From: JANRIC01 sp033765345
GTDB lineage: Bacteria; Bacteroidota; Bacteroidia; Cytophagales; Microscillaceae
Direction: 5' to 3'
NCBI GenBank assembly: GCA_033765345.1
Contig: JANRIC010000131.1
Location: 42,628-106,627 of the forward strand
DNA length: 64,000 nt
The notes beneath the pieces were generated by a model, which worked only from the letters and a program-made list of their open reading frames with translations, was not told the origin of the DNA and made no database searches. How positions within the stretch are numbered: position 1 is the first letter of the stretch; every line of letters begins with the position of its first letter. Shown here one piece after another: positions 43,503 through 52,540 of this stretch. Made by a program: the position numbers and the translations under genes.

Positions 43503-45668
43503 TTACATCCTAATCAAAGCAGCATAAGCACCATCTATTGCCCTGAGTTGTTCGTGCGTGCCACGCTCGATGATTTGCCCATAACGCAGTACGATGATTT
43601 CGTCACTGTCGCGGATGGTACTCAGGCGATGCGCCACGATCAGTACTGAGCAGGAGCGGCGGCGGATGTTATTTTCTATTTCTTTTTCTGTGAGGGGGTC
43701 TAAGGCAGAGGTAGCTTCATCCAAGATCAGTATAGAAGGATTAGAGACCAAAGCGCGGGCTATTTCCAGGCGTTGGCGTTGGCCACCGCTGAAGTTTCGC
43801 CCTCCTTCCCGGATGATGGTTTCGTAGCCATCTCTTCGGCTGCCGATGATGTCGTGAATTTGTGCATCTTTGGAAGCTTGTGTGATGAGCGTATCCGGGA
43901 TGGTATTGTCCCAGAGTGTAAGGATTTCTTTGGTAGTACCTTCAAAAAGAAAGATATCCTGATCTACCATAGCCAGGGAATTATTAATCACTTCGCGGGG
44001 GATGTTTTGTCGGGGTATACCATCGAGTAGGATTTCACCGCTCCAGGGTTCATACAGGCCTGCCAATAGCTTGGCTATTGTAGATTTGCCGCTTCCGGAG
44101 CCACCTACGAGAGCAACCCTTTCACCGGGTTCTATTTTGAGGTTAAAATTCTCAATCAGAGGTTGCGCCAATCGGCTATAGCCAAAGGTTACCTCTTTGA
44201 ATTCTATATAACCCTCGAGCTTTTTGGTAATAATAGAATAATCGGGAATAAAGCCGGGTTTGGCGGCCATCCGTTCGGTTTGAGCGTCTACTTTGGTATC
44301 CAGAATATCGTCTAGTCGGTTGATGTCTCCTTTTGCTTCCTGAAGTTTCCCGCCCAAACTGACCAAGGCGTTGACTGGTTCGGAAAAACTTTGTGTAAAA
44401 CTTTGAAAGGCTACGAGCATTCCGATAGTAATTTGCCCTTGGATAATCAAAAGACTTCCCACGGTAAGAATTACCAGGGTAGTCAAGGCATTAAGCACTA
44501 CCGGAAAGGTATTTAAGATGATGGTCAGCGAAGAGAGGTTTTGCTCGGCATTGATTACTTTGGTAAGGTGTCCAGCCCATTTTTTGAAAAAATCATCTTC
44601 CCCTCCGCTTGATTTGATGGTTTCTATCATTTGTAAACCACTCATAGCTACCCCGGTGAGTTTACCTTCGGACTGCTGTAGCTTGCTGTAGCTTTCTTCT
44701 CTTTGGTCGGCAATCAGCTTCAGGGCAAAAATATTGAGAATAGCAAAACTTAGGGCAATCAATGATAGCAATACACTGTATTGAAGCATAATAAGAAAGA
44801 AAAAGAATACCAGAATAAAATCCAGGAAGTTTTTGGCAAACTGGTTGGAAATCATGTTGGCTACATTGTCGTTGGTGTCTACCCTCGCACCAATATCTCC
44901 GGCATATCTTTGATAGAAAAAATCGACGGGTAATCTCAAAATGTGCCAAAAAAAACGCGAGGCAGTTGACAGCGACATTTTGGTTTCCAAGCGTAATAAA
45001 TAGCGGTTTTTCATCCACTCCAATAGCCCCCTCATCAATGCTGTGATAAGCATTCCGATCAATAAGGGTGCAAACCAATCCTGTAAGCCTTCTACCAGTA
45101 CATTATCCACGAAGACCTGCACAAAGATCGGGGCTGCCGTGCCCGGAATGATCATCAGCAGGCTGAGCATAACAATAAAAAATAATTCTTGTCGGTAATT
45201 ACGCATTCTACCCCAAAGCGTGCCGAGTAGATTTGGTTTTTTACCTCCTTTGACAAAATTTGCTCCTGGTGCAAAGGTCAGGACTACCCCGGTAAAACAT
45301 TCTTCCAGTTTTTTATATTCTATAATCCGGTGGCCGGCATCAGGGTCATTGAGATAGACTTTATCTCGGGTTTTATCAATTTTTTCAAGAACGACAAAGT
45401 GGTTAAAATTCCAGTGAATAATGGCAGGGAGAGATATTTCTTGCAGATTCTCTACTTCTTTTCTTAGTCCTTTGGCCTCCAAGCCGTAATTTCGGGCAGC
45501 TTTGAGGATATTGCTGGCCTTACTACCGTCTCTGCTCACATCACAATCGTATCGGAGTTGCTCCAGGGGTACATACCTACCATAATAAGAAAGAATCATG
45601 CTTAGAGAAGCTGCGCCACATTCCACGGCTTCCATTTGTAATACGGTAGGTGTTTTGGTTTTTTTCAT
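43503..45668 (-). CDS. NHLP-type peptide exporter: C39 peptidase/ABC permease/ATPase
   Basis: 721 residues. The C39 cysteine peptidase is N-terminal: Cys17 in QMEAVECGAASLSMIL, His90 in NFNHFVVLEK and Asp108 in YLNDPD. Six membrane helices span about 160-420. The ATPase has Walker A GGSGSGKST, signature FSGGQRQRLEIARAL and Walker B ILILDEATSALD. The domain order is that of the NHLM/NHLP bacteriocin-export transporters, which cut double-glycine leaders and export the peptide. It is 21 bp after the HlyD-type adaptor gene and 1.4 kb downstream of a double-NHLP precursor gene, so its substrate is very probably that peptide. Confidence 0.9.
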   Translation of the reverse strand: MKKTKTPTVLQMEAVECGAASLSMILSYYGRYVPLEQLRYDCDVSRDGSKASNILKAARNYGLEAKGLRKEVENLQEISLPAIIHWNFNHFVVLEKIDKTRDKVYLNDPDAGHRIIEYKKLEECFTGVVLTFAPGANFVKGGKKPNLLGTLWGRMRNYRQELFFIVMLSLLMIIPGTAAPIFVQVFVDNVLVEGLQDWFAPLLIGMLITALMRGLLEWMKNRYLLRLETKMSLSTASRFFWHILRLPVDFFYQRYAGDIGARVDTNDNVANMISNQFAKNFLDFILVFFFFLIMLQYSVLLSLIALSFAILNIFALKLIADQREESYSKLQQSEGKLTGVAMSGLQMIETIKSSGGEDDFFKKWAGHLTKVINAEQNLSSLTIILNTFPVVLNALTTLVILTVGSLLIIQGQITIGMLVAFQSFTQSFSEPVNALVSLGGKLQEAKGDINRLDDILDTKVDAQTERMAAKPGFIPDYSIITKKLEGYIEFKEVTFGYSRLAQPLIENFNLKIEPGERVALVGGSGSGKSTIAKLLAGLYEPWSGEILLDGIPRQNIPREVINNSLAMVDQDIFLFEGTTKEILTLWDNTIPDTLITQASKDAQIHDIIGSRRDGYETIIREGGRNFSGGQRQRLEIARALVSNPSILILDEATSALDPLTEKEIENNIRRRSCSVLIVAHRLSTIRDSDEIIVLRYGQIIERGTHEQLRAIDGAYAALIRM

Positions 45669-45689
45669 AGCACATTCGTACAGGTTCTT

Positions 45690-46910
45690 TTAATTGATAA
45701 AAGGGAAAAGCAAGCTGATCGGTCGTTGCCTTGCAATGATGATATTGGCATTACAAATGGTGCCTGCATTGATTTCAATGTTGGGTCCTATGGCGGAGGT
45801 CCAGAGGTATTTACTTGGAGTTTTGGAACGTTTGAGCTTGACTGTAATGGCTATGGGAGATTCGGATTTCGAGAAAGTCTGCACCAAATCCTGGTTTCCG
45901 AGAACACGCGCCATCCCGTACCGGGTAGAAGGGTATTCGGATACTTTAGATACGACGCCTTCGATGTATCCCCATTCTTCAATTTTTACGGTAGAAGGTG
46001 CTATTCGGGCAGTCATCCCTTTGGTTACCTTTTTCCCTTCATCGGGAGGCACATAGATGACAGCTTCCAATTCGGGAGAGATCGGGTTGGCTACTTCAAT
46101 ACTCACTACGGGAGAACCCAGCTCAATGAGTTGTCCTCTTTTGGTCATCAGCTCGATCACTTTACCTTCATAAGGGCTTTTGACAAAGGCAGAGAGCGAA
46201 AGCCTCACGTTGAGTTCATCAATATCTCGCTTGAGGTCTTGTATTTCAAGTTCTATTTCCTCGAGTTCTTTTTCTTCGGCAAAAGAGTGATTGATCAGTT
46301 GATTGCTGATTTTTTGGAGTTCGTTTTGGATGACTAGGTCATTCCGACTGGCTCGGATATATTTTAAACGAATTTGATTGAGCTGGTCTTCATTCAAAAG
46401 CTTGGCATCTGTACTGAGTTTTTCGCTAAGTTCCCTTTCGTTTTTTTGGTAGTCGCTGAGTTTGTCTTCGAGATTATATTTTCGTTCGTACAATCTGCGA
46501 GCGGAGCTATCCAGGATATTAAATCGGATGATTTTATCTCTTTTATCTTTGAGGTAAAGTAATTTATCTTCTGAGTTTTCGATCTGTAGCTGAAGTTCGG
46601 GTTGGGCTACAATAGCAATGGTATCATCTTTGGCGATATGGTCACCTTCTTCTACGAGGATTTGATTGACAATTCCTGAACCAAGCAATGTGACTTCGGC
46701 GATACCGCCGGACTGGATCAGAATGCCTTGCCCACGTACCGTTTTGGGCAATTCACCTAGGATACTCCAAGCCATAATGGCGGCAGTCATTCCGGCGAGT
46801 GCGATGAGGGCGAGCCAGCTCCTTGAGGAAGTCACCTGAACCATTTCGTGGATATTGTCTGGAGAGGAGAGTTTCTCCAGGGCTTTTTTTCTAAAAATTG
46901 ATCGTTCCAT
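45690..46910 (-). CDS. HlyD-type adaptor, NHLP bacteriocin system
   Basis: 406 residues. One membrane helix (SWLALIALAGMTAAIMAWSILG, about 32-53) precedes a biotinyl-lipoyl-like hairpin (GIVNQILVEEGDHIAKDDTIAIV), a coiled coil (about 105-240) and a barrel-sandwich end. This is the layout of the periplasmic adaptor in NHLP bacteriocin secretion. It starts 192 bp after the precursor gene, beyond a terminator, so it probably has its own promoter, and it is translated together with the C39 exporter (21-bp gap). Confidence 0.85.
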   Translation of the reverse strand: MERSIFRKKALEKLSSPDNIHEMVQVTSSRSWLALIALAGMTAAIMAWSILGELPKTVRGQGILIQSGGIAEVTLLGSGIVNQILVEEGDHIAKDDTIAIVAQPELQLQIENSEDKLLYLKDKRDKIIRFNILDSSARRLYERKYNLEDKLSDYQKNERELSEKLSTDAKLLNEDQLNQIRLKYIRASRNDLVIQNELQKISNQLINHSFAEEKELEEIELEIQDLKRDIDELNVRLSLSAFVKSPYEGKVIELMTKRGQLIELGSPVVSIEVANPISPELEAVIYVPPDEGKKVTKGMTARIAPSTVKIEEWGYIEGVVSKVSEYPSTRYGMARVLGNQDLVQTFSKSESPIAITVKLKRSKTPSKYLWTSAIGPNIEINAGTICNANIIIARQRPISLLFPFIN

Positions 46911-47037
46911 ATTTGTTCACTTTACCAAATATCGGGCTAAAACCTTAGGAGAGGGGATTATTTTGTACGATAAAGATAAAACAAGCAACTTAGTTTTCAA
47001 AAAACAGGAACTTTGGAGTGGGAGGATTATAAAACAG

Positions 47038-47081
47038 AAAAAAGTTAAAAGCATCATTTTGGGGATACTTTTAACCTTTTT
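47038..47081 (-). terminator. terminator after precursor gene
   Basis: AAAAAAGTTAAAAG (47038-47051) pairs with CTTTTAACCTTTTT (47068-47081) with one mismatch. On the minus strand it ends in a T-run 22 bp after the precursor stop, so most precursor transcripts should end before the exporter genes, giving more peptide than transporter. Confidence 0.7.
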
Positions 47082-47102
47082 GTGAAACAAAAATACGCAG
47101 AA

Positions 47103-47639
47103 TTATCTTCTGTGTGCGCGGCAAGAAGGTCCTTTACCACCACGTTTACGACCGATGTGGGGTCCGCGACCATTGGCTCCACCAGCTACGGCATCTAGTT
47201 CGGCTTCACTCAACTCATCTTCACCAGTAGCTAAAGCAGGAATCAAGATGTGAATCTCGTTGGCGTTGTTTTCGTGAAAATAGATTTTGAAATCGGCAGG
47301 AACATAAAAATCAGGCAGTTCGGCTTCCAAAGTTCCTTTGGGATCAGCGATCAATAATTTTTTGAAGCTATCGTTTACAAGGGCTTTATCAAGAGCTTTT
47401 TCAACTTTTTCGTCCAGTGAATCACCAAAAACCATATCCTCTTGAGGAATAAGGATGATGTGCATTTCCTGGGCAGTGTTTTCGTAAAGGTAGATCGTTA
47501 CGTTATCAGCCAGATTAAACTGAGGAAATTCTTTGTTGATTACAGTTTTGGGATTTGCAATAAAAGAATTTCTAAAGCTCAAATCCTGAGATAATTTCTC
47601 CAGATTTCCAATTTTTTCCAGTAATTCTTGTTGTGTCAT
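47103..47639 (-). CDS. RiPP-like precursor with two tandem NHLP leader domains and an Arg/Gly-rich core
   Basis: 178 residues. Two copies of the nitrile-hydratase-like leader domain are visible: residues 18-67 (SFRNSFIANPKTV, NVTIYLYENTAQEMHIILIP) and 91-136 (SFKKLLIADPKGTL, DFKIYFHENNANEIHILIP). An acidic linker and ELSEAELDAVAGG follow, with the double glycine at 153-154. The core after GG is 24 residues: ANGRGPHIGRKR, then GGKGPSCRAHRR, with six Arg, two Lys, two His, one Cys (173) and no acidic residue. The C39 exporter and adaptor lie just downstream. NHLP leaders normally occur once. No lanthipeptide synthase, YcaO or radical-SAM maturase is adjacent, so the core may be exported unmodified or matured by a distant enzyme. 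Confidence 0.9.
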   Translation of the reverse strand: MTQQELLEKIGNLEKLSQDLSFRNSFIANPKTVINKEFPQFNLADNVTIYLYENTAQEMHIILIPQEDMVFGDSLDEKVEKALDKALVNDSFKKLLIADPKGTLEAELPDFYVPADFKIYFHENNANEIHILIPALATGEDELSEAELDAVAGGANGRGPHIGRKRGGKGPSCRAHRR

Positions 47640-47751
47640 GATGAGTACAGAGTTAAATTTTTATTTTCATGAACGGAAAAGCCCTTACAGGGTTGTGTTT
47701 TAGGGGAAACAATATTACGTAAGTAGTGTTTTTTTGTTTTATTTGAATTTG

Positions 47752-47791
47752 GGAGTTGGGGATTGGTTTTAAAAGTCCAATACCCAACTCC
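47752..47791. terminator. 15-bp inverted repeat downstream of permease gene
   Basis: GGAGTTGGGGATTGG (47752-47766) pairs with CCAATACCCAACTCC (47777-47791) with one mismatch, 12 bp after the permease stop. It lacks a T-run, so termination is likely but unproven. The remaining 112 bp to the precursor ATG must carry its promoter; TAATATTG on the minus strand is the best minus-7 candidate. Confidence 0.5.
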
Positions 47792-47803
47792 TGACCTCGC
47801 CTA

Positions 47804-50800
47804 TTAAAGCGCACTTACTGGCATGATATTATCATCCGAAATTCGGTCAATAAGTTTGTTGTAAGGGTCTATTCCTGCTTTGGCGGGCTGTGCTTTGAGT
47901 TCAAACTCAAGCACGTGATCGCCTGGGGCTAACCAGTGTTTTTTGAGATAAAGGGGTACTTTTTGGGTCATGCCTTGTTTATTTTTGCCATCCTCTGCAA
48001 AAACTCCGATTTCGATCAGGTCTTTATTTTTACCTTGGGCGATTTCCTTGCCTGATTTGTCATAATAGAGCTTTTGTGTGTGTACTTTGAGGCTTACCTT
48101 GTAGCGGCCGTTTTTAAGTTTTTGGTATTTTGCCTCTTTGATTCTATTTTCGTACAGTGTGATTTTCTCAAAACAATCTTCTACCAGATATTTTAAGGAA
48201 TCAGGTGTTACTTTTTTGATGTAGCTATACCACTCCTTAGAAGTAGCAAAAGGTGGTTTTTGACGAAAAGCAGCGTCTTTCAAGAAAGCTTTGAATGCTT
48301 TATTGAGTTGTTGCTCACCGATATAATCCTGTAAGGCATATAAAACCATCCCTCCTTTTTGATACCAGACATAGGCTCTGGAATCATTCTCGAGCAATGT
48401 TTCCTCAAATTTATCCTCATTACTTCTTCCAGCCAAATAACGATCAAGCTCATACTTTAAGAATTTTTGCATGGCGGCTTCTCCATATTCTTTTTTCAAG
48501 ATCATCAAAGCAGCGTATTCGGCCATTGATTCTGAAATCTGATTGGCTCCTCGAGTATAACTCGGCGTGATCTGATGCCCCCACCACTGATGTGCTACTT
48601 CGTGTGCTGTGACAAAGAAGCTGTAGTCGGTATCTTCGGGATTGCTAAAATCTGCCACCCAACCGAAGCTTTCCGAATAAGGTACGGTATTGGGAAATGA
48701 TTGTGCAAAACTGGCATAACGCGGAAATTCCAGTATACGCAATTGCGTATACTGATAAGGGCTAAAATATTGAGAGTAATAATCCAGGGACATTTTGACG
48801 GATTTGGCAAAACGATCCAGGTTATGGGTGTGCCCTGGATGATGGAAAATCTCAATGTTTACTTTTTTGCCTTCGGGGCTATTCCAGACTTCCCGGTATA
48901 CTTTATAACGTGCCGAGCTAAAGTTAGCAAAAAAGTCAATCTGATCATTCATTTTGTAATGAAAGTAACGACGACCGTTTTTGATCCATTCCTTTTGCAA
49001 ATATCCGGGTGCTACGGCAATCTGATCGGGGCTGGTACTCAGTACGGCTTCAAAGGTTACATAATCGGCATCGTCATTAAAGAGTAGGGTTCTCAAGCCT
49101 TTGGGGTCATTCTGAGGAGGCAAAGTATATTTTTTGACGGGTAATTTGTATTTTTTGCGGTATTTATCGCTACCCAACTCTGCTGCGGCATTATAACCCA
49201 AGCCAGGGAAAATATCCAATCCTGAAAAAGTACCATTGGCTACAATGGACTGATTAAAACCACTGTTGGTAAACCCTCGATATTCAGCTTTTACAGCCAC
49301 TTCCATCAGTAAAGTATCTCCAGGAGCCATTTTTTGAGGGAGTTTATAGATGAAATACCTGTGTATTTTATCTTCAAACAAGAGTTTGGGAGCTTTGCCT
49401 GCGATTTTTAAGCCTGTCATGTAAGTATGATAGATTTGACTATTTAGATTCAGATGCAGAGAATCAATCGCCTGTGCCGTTTTATTGACTACCATAAATT
49501 TACCAGAAGCTTTGATTGAGCGGGTTTCGGGGTAGATGTCCACATATAATTTAGCATCCGTCACTTTGGGTTGGGCAATCCATTCGTATTTTTGGAATTT
49601 CTTTTCATATTCAGCCGAAAGCTTTCGCGATGCTTCAGGAGATAAATACCTGTTCAACACACTTACATTATAATAAATATAAGCCCCTGATCCTACAAAT
49701 ACCAAGGCAAACAATACCAACATCCCCAAAGAAAATCGATTTAATCTTTGTCGGGCTAGTTGCAGTCTGCTCTTCAAACCAGCTTCTGTACCCCTGCTCC
49801 AAAACAAATTACCCAATACAATAAAAATTGCCCCCAATGATAACCAATACATATTGAACCAAAATAGAGGTTTTGCAAAGTGCCCGAAGCCATTCATATC
49901 CGAAACCAAATAGGCAGGCACATAACTATAGAAGAACATATTAAAATCTACTTCGGCAAAGCTTCGGATGCCAAACAAGGTAAGCCAAAGAGCAATGTTA
50001 ATTACGTGGCCTACAAATTTGCTATTCACTAGAATATGGATTATGAAAGCAAGCATCACAAGTTGCATATATTCCGGGAATTCTATCAGGTATAAATCCG
50101 TAAAATATTTGCCAAATTCGTAGTTGAAGTACCCCTGAAGCGTCTGATTCATCACCCCGACTATCCATATAATATTGACCAGCAAAAAAGCCACGCCAGT
50201 AAGGGCTAAAAACTTAGAGCCGTAAATCACCCAGTTGGGTATGGGCAAAGCATCAAAAATTTGGGTGAAATGCACGCTTTTGTCCCGATGTACTGTCTCT
50301 CCGGTATAAAATACAATGATGATGAATACAAAAACGATGTATTCAAAATCTTTTACTTCTAGCATATAATACGTCAAAGGCAGTGAAGGTGTGCCGTAGG
50401 TTGGGCTGCCAAACCAGCCGTCCAGAAACAAAAAAAGAACCCCACCAAGTAAAATTGCAAAAAAGTAAACATCTCGCACAATATTCCTAAATTCCAATCC
50501 GGCTAGATTGAATAAATGATAGAAATAGGTTTTGCTGGAATAAACTAGGTTGGGCACAGGCAATTTGGCAAGCCTTGGAACTTGGATTTCCTTTTCTTTG
50601 GCTTTTGCTTTGCCAGAGGAAATCGCCAAAAAGCTGGAAAATTTGAATCGCCAAAAGGCATAAGCTGTAATCAGGAGGCTAATTCCTACCCATAGCAAGC
50701 GATTCCATAATAAATTTCCTTCCAAAGGCACTAATAAAGTATTTTGCTCCACGGGAGTCCAATAGCGGGTAGCATTGCCGTAGGTATTCAAGGCAAAAGG

Positions 50801-51430
50801 ATCTAAAATATCCACCCAATTGCGGTATTCAATGTCTTGAGTCAGAGAATTACCCAGTAAATACGCTATAAAAAGCACAATACTGGCTACATACGTGGCA
50901 AAAATCTTCCTGGTAAGTGCCACTAGCGCAAAGAAAATAGCTCCGGTAAATAAAATATTGGGAATGGTAAAAACCAATGTGGGATAGATGTAGTGCATGA
51001 TCTGAAAACTTCCGAACCTTTCGGCATCTTCCAAACCTAAAAAAGGCCCGATCGCAGCCCCCAGCATAATACCCAGGTGTGCCCCCAGATTGACAAAAAT
51101 CAGCACTATAAAAGACCCTAAAAACCTACCCAGTAGATATTCCCGCTCACGAATCGGATAGGAAAAAAAGTAGGTGTGTGTCTGGTGCTCGATATCTCTA
51201 TAAACTGGTACACCCATAATCGCCGAACTGATCAGCATAGAAAATATGGTAAGAATCACCAACATCAAAGAGATGGCTTGTGGAGAATTCACAAAAGTTT
51301 TCTCAGAAGAAGGCCCCGAACCGTAGATAATGTTTAAGAATGTAAATAAAAACAAGATCAGGCAGTACACATAAGTTGCCGGGCGAATCATCCGGTATTT
51401 GAGTTCAAAAGCAAATATTTTCAGAAACAT
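47804..51430 (-). CDS. ABC transporter permease fused to M1 family aminopeptidase
   Basis: 1208 residues from the ATG at 51430 (MFLKIFAFELKYRMIRP), 43 bp after the ABC ATPase stop; the start at 51574 would overlap that gene by 100 bp. Residues 1-600 carry about 12 membrane helices of an ABC-2-type permease. The C-terminal half is a periplasmic M1 (gluzincin) peptidase with HEVAHQWWGHQITPSYTRG and Glu in QISESMAEY, the HExxH-18-E pattern. This fusion is common in Bacteroidota. It lies next to the peptide precursor gene and could deal with exported peptides, but it also occurs elsewhere without RiPP genes. Confidence 0.85.
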   Translation of the reverse strand: MFLKIFAFELKYRMIRPATYVYCLILFLFTFLNIIYGSGPSSEKTFVNSPQAISLMLVILTIFSMLISSAIMGVPVYRDIEHQTHTYFFSYPIREREYLLGRFLGSFIVLIFVNLGAHLGIMLGAAIGPFLGLEDAERFGSFQIMHYIYPTLVFTIPNILFTGAIFFALVALTRKIFATYVASIVLFIAYLLGNSLTQDIEYRNWVDILDPFALNTYGNATRYWTPVEQNTLLVPLEGNLLWNRLLWVGISLLITAYAFWRFKFSSFLAISSGKAKAKEKEIQVPRLAKLPVPNLVYSSKTYFYHLFNLAGLEFRNIVRDVYFFAILLGGVLFLFLDGWFGSPTYGTPSLPLTYYMLEVKDFEYIVFVFIIIVFYTGETVHRDKSVHFTQIFDALPIPNWVIYGSKFLALTGVAFLLVNIIWIVGVMNQTLQGYFNYEFGKYFTDLYLIEFPEYMQLVMLAFIIHILVNSKFVGHVINIALWLTLFGIRSFAEVDFNMFFYSYVPAYLVSDMNGFGHFAKPLFWFNMYWLSLGAIFIVLGNLFWSRGTEAGLKSRLQLARQRLNRFSLGMLVLFALVFVGSGAYIYYNVSVLNRYLSPEASRKLSAEYEKKFQKYEWIAQPKVTDAKLYVDIYPETRSIKASGKFMVVNKTAQAIDSLHLNLNSQIYHTYMTGLKIAGKAPKLLFEDKIHRYFIYKLPQKMAPGDTLLMEVAVKAEYRGFTNSGFNQSIVANGTFSGLDIFPGLGYNAAAELGSDKYRKKYKLPVKKYTLPPQNDPKGLRTLLFNDDADYVTFEAVLSTSPDQIAVAPGYLQKEWIKNGRRYFHYKMNDQIDFFANFSSARYKVYREVWNSPEGKKVNIEIFHHPGHTHNLDRFAKSVKMSLDYYSQYFSPYQYTQLRILEFPRYASFAQSFPNTVPYSESFGWVADFSNPEDTDYSFFVTAHEVAHQWWGHQITPSYTRGANQISESMAEYAALMILKKEYGEAAMQKFLKYELDRYLAGRSNEDKFEETLLENDSRAYVWYQKGGMVLYALQDYIGEQQLNKAFKAFLKDAAFRQKPPFATSKEWYSYIKKVTPDSLKYLVEDCFEKITLYENRIKEAKYQKLKNGRYKVSLKVHTQKLYYDKSGKEIAQGKNKDLIEIGVFAEDGKNKQGMTQKVPLYLKKHWLAPGDHVLEFELKAQPAKAGIDPYNKLIDRISDDNIMPVSAL

Positions 51431-51473
51431 AATTCTATTCTTTAAAGATAAAAAAGGTTTATGATGGCAAAAT

Positions 51474-52361
51474 TTAAACAGCAATGGTTTCCATTCTTTC
51501 AGAAATCTCTGTGAAGTATACATCTTCCAGGTCAGCTTCCAAGACCTCAAACCCTTCTCCAGGATTGCCTTCACTGATGACGTGAATCAGGGTTTTACCC
51601 ATCAATAAGCGACTTGAAATGACTTTGAACGAATTTTTATAAGTTTCCAACTCACTTTTATCTATGAGTTTTTTCCAGACCCGCCCCTGATAAGACTCTA
51701 TAATTTCTTGTGGATTGCCACGCAAGACCACCTCTCCCAGACAAATAATGGCCATATCGTGGCAAAGTGTGGTTACGTCATCTACAATGTGGGTAGAAAG
51801 TATCACGATGGTGTTTTCGCCGATTTCGCTGAGTAGGTTATGAAAGCGATTACGCTCCACAGGGTCAAGGCCTGCGGTGGGTTCATCTACAATAATCAGT
51901 TTGGGGTTTCCTAAAAGTGCCTGTGCGATGCCAAAGCGTTGTTTCATACCGCCGGAGTAGGTTCCGAGGCGTTTTTTACGAACATTCCAGAGGTTTACTT
52001 TTTGCAAAAGCGTTTCTACGACTTCTTTGCGCTCTTTTCTGTGGGTAATTCCCTTGAGATTGGCCAGGTGATCGAGCATTTCTTCGGCCGTGATTTTGGG
52101 ATACACGCCAAACTCTTGCGGCAAATAACCCAGCACCTTACGGAGTTCTTGTTTTTGCTTCAAGACATTGAGATCATCAAGGTAGATTTCGCCCTGGTCG
52201 GCTTCCTGTAAAGTGGCAATGGTACGCATCAACGAAGATTTACCAGCTCCATTAGGTCCTAGTAGCCCAAACATCCCGTTTTGGATGATCAGATTTACAT
52301 TTTTTAAGGCCTGTACTCCATTGGAGTAAGTCTTGGATAGATTCCTGATTTGTAGTTCCAT
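51474..52361 (-). CDS. ABC transporter ATP-binding protein
   Basis: 295 residues from the ATG at 52361 (MELQIRNLSKTYSNGVQAL); a longer frame to 52493 has no family support. Walker A is GLLGPNGAGKSSLMRT, Q-loop YLPQEFGVYP, signature YSGGMKQRFGIAQALLG and Walker B LIIVDEPTAGLDP. The C-terminal extension of about 70 residues (ESYQGRVWKKLID...) is typical of DrrA/CcmA-type exporters. It pairs with the permease/M1 gene 43 bp downstream. Confidence 0.92.
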   Translation of the reverse strand: MELQIRNLSKTYSNGVQALKNVNLIIQNGMFGLLGPNGAGKSSLMRTIATLQEADQGEIYLDDLNVLKQKQELRKVLGYLPQEFGVYPKITAEEMLDHLANLKGITHRKERKEVVETLLQKVNLWNVRKKRLGTYSGGMKQRFGIAQALLGNPKLIIVDEPTAGLDPVERNRFHNLLSEIGENTIVILSTHIVDDVTTLCHDMAIICLGEVVLRGNPQEIIESYQGRVWKKLIDKSELETYKNSFKVISSRLLMGKTLIHVISEGNPGEGFEVLEADLEDVYFTEISERMETIAV

Positions 52362-52540
52362 GTAATTTTGATTGGTAGCAAAAGTGTGATAAAATTCAAT
52401 ATACAAGGAATGAGTCGTACAAAAAAAGAATGTATTACATTTTAATAAAAATATTACAATGTACCTTGTTATGCAAGGAACAAGCTTGTACAATTGGTAT
52501 ATTTAGTCAGAAGCTTTTTGATGACTGACAAGAGTATGCT

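Noticed and set aside
43262..43513. 83-aa plus-strand ORF before the C39 exporter gene end
   Set aside because: Atypical composition, overlaps the exporter stop on the other strand, no recognised motif.
51431..51574. Longer N-terminus of the ABC permease/M1 gene
   Set aside because: It would overlap the ATPase gene by 100 bp and has no membrane-protein features; MFLKIFAFELKYRM at 51430 fits ABC-2 permeases.
52362..52493. Longer N-terminus of the ABC ATPase
   Set aside because: The extra 44 residues are hydrophobic and Cys/Phe rich, unlike the family; MELQIRNLSKTYSNG at 52361 is the standard start.
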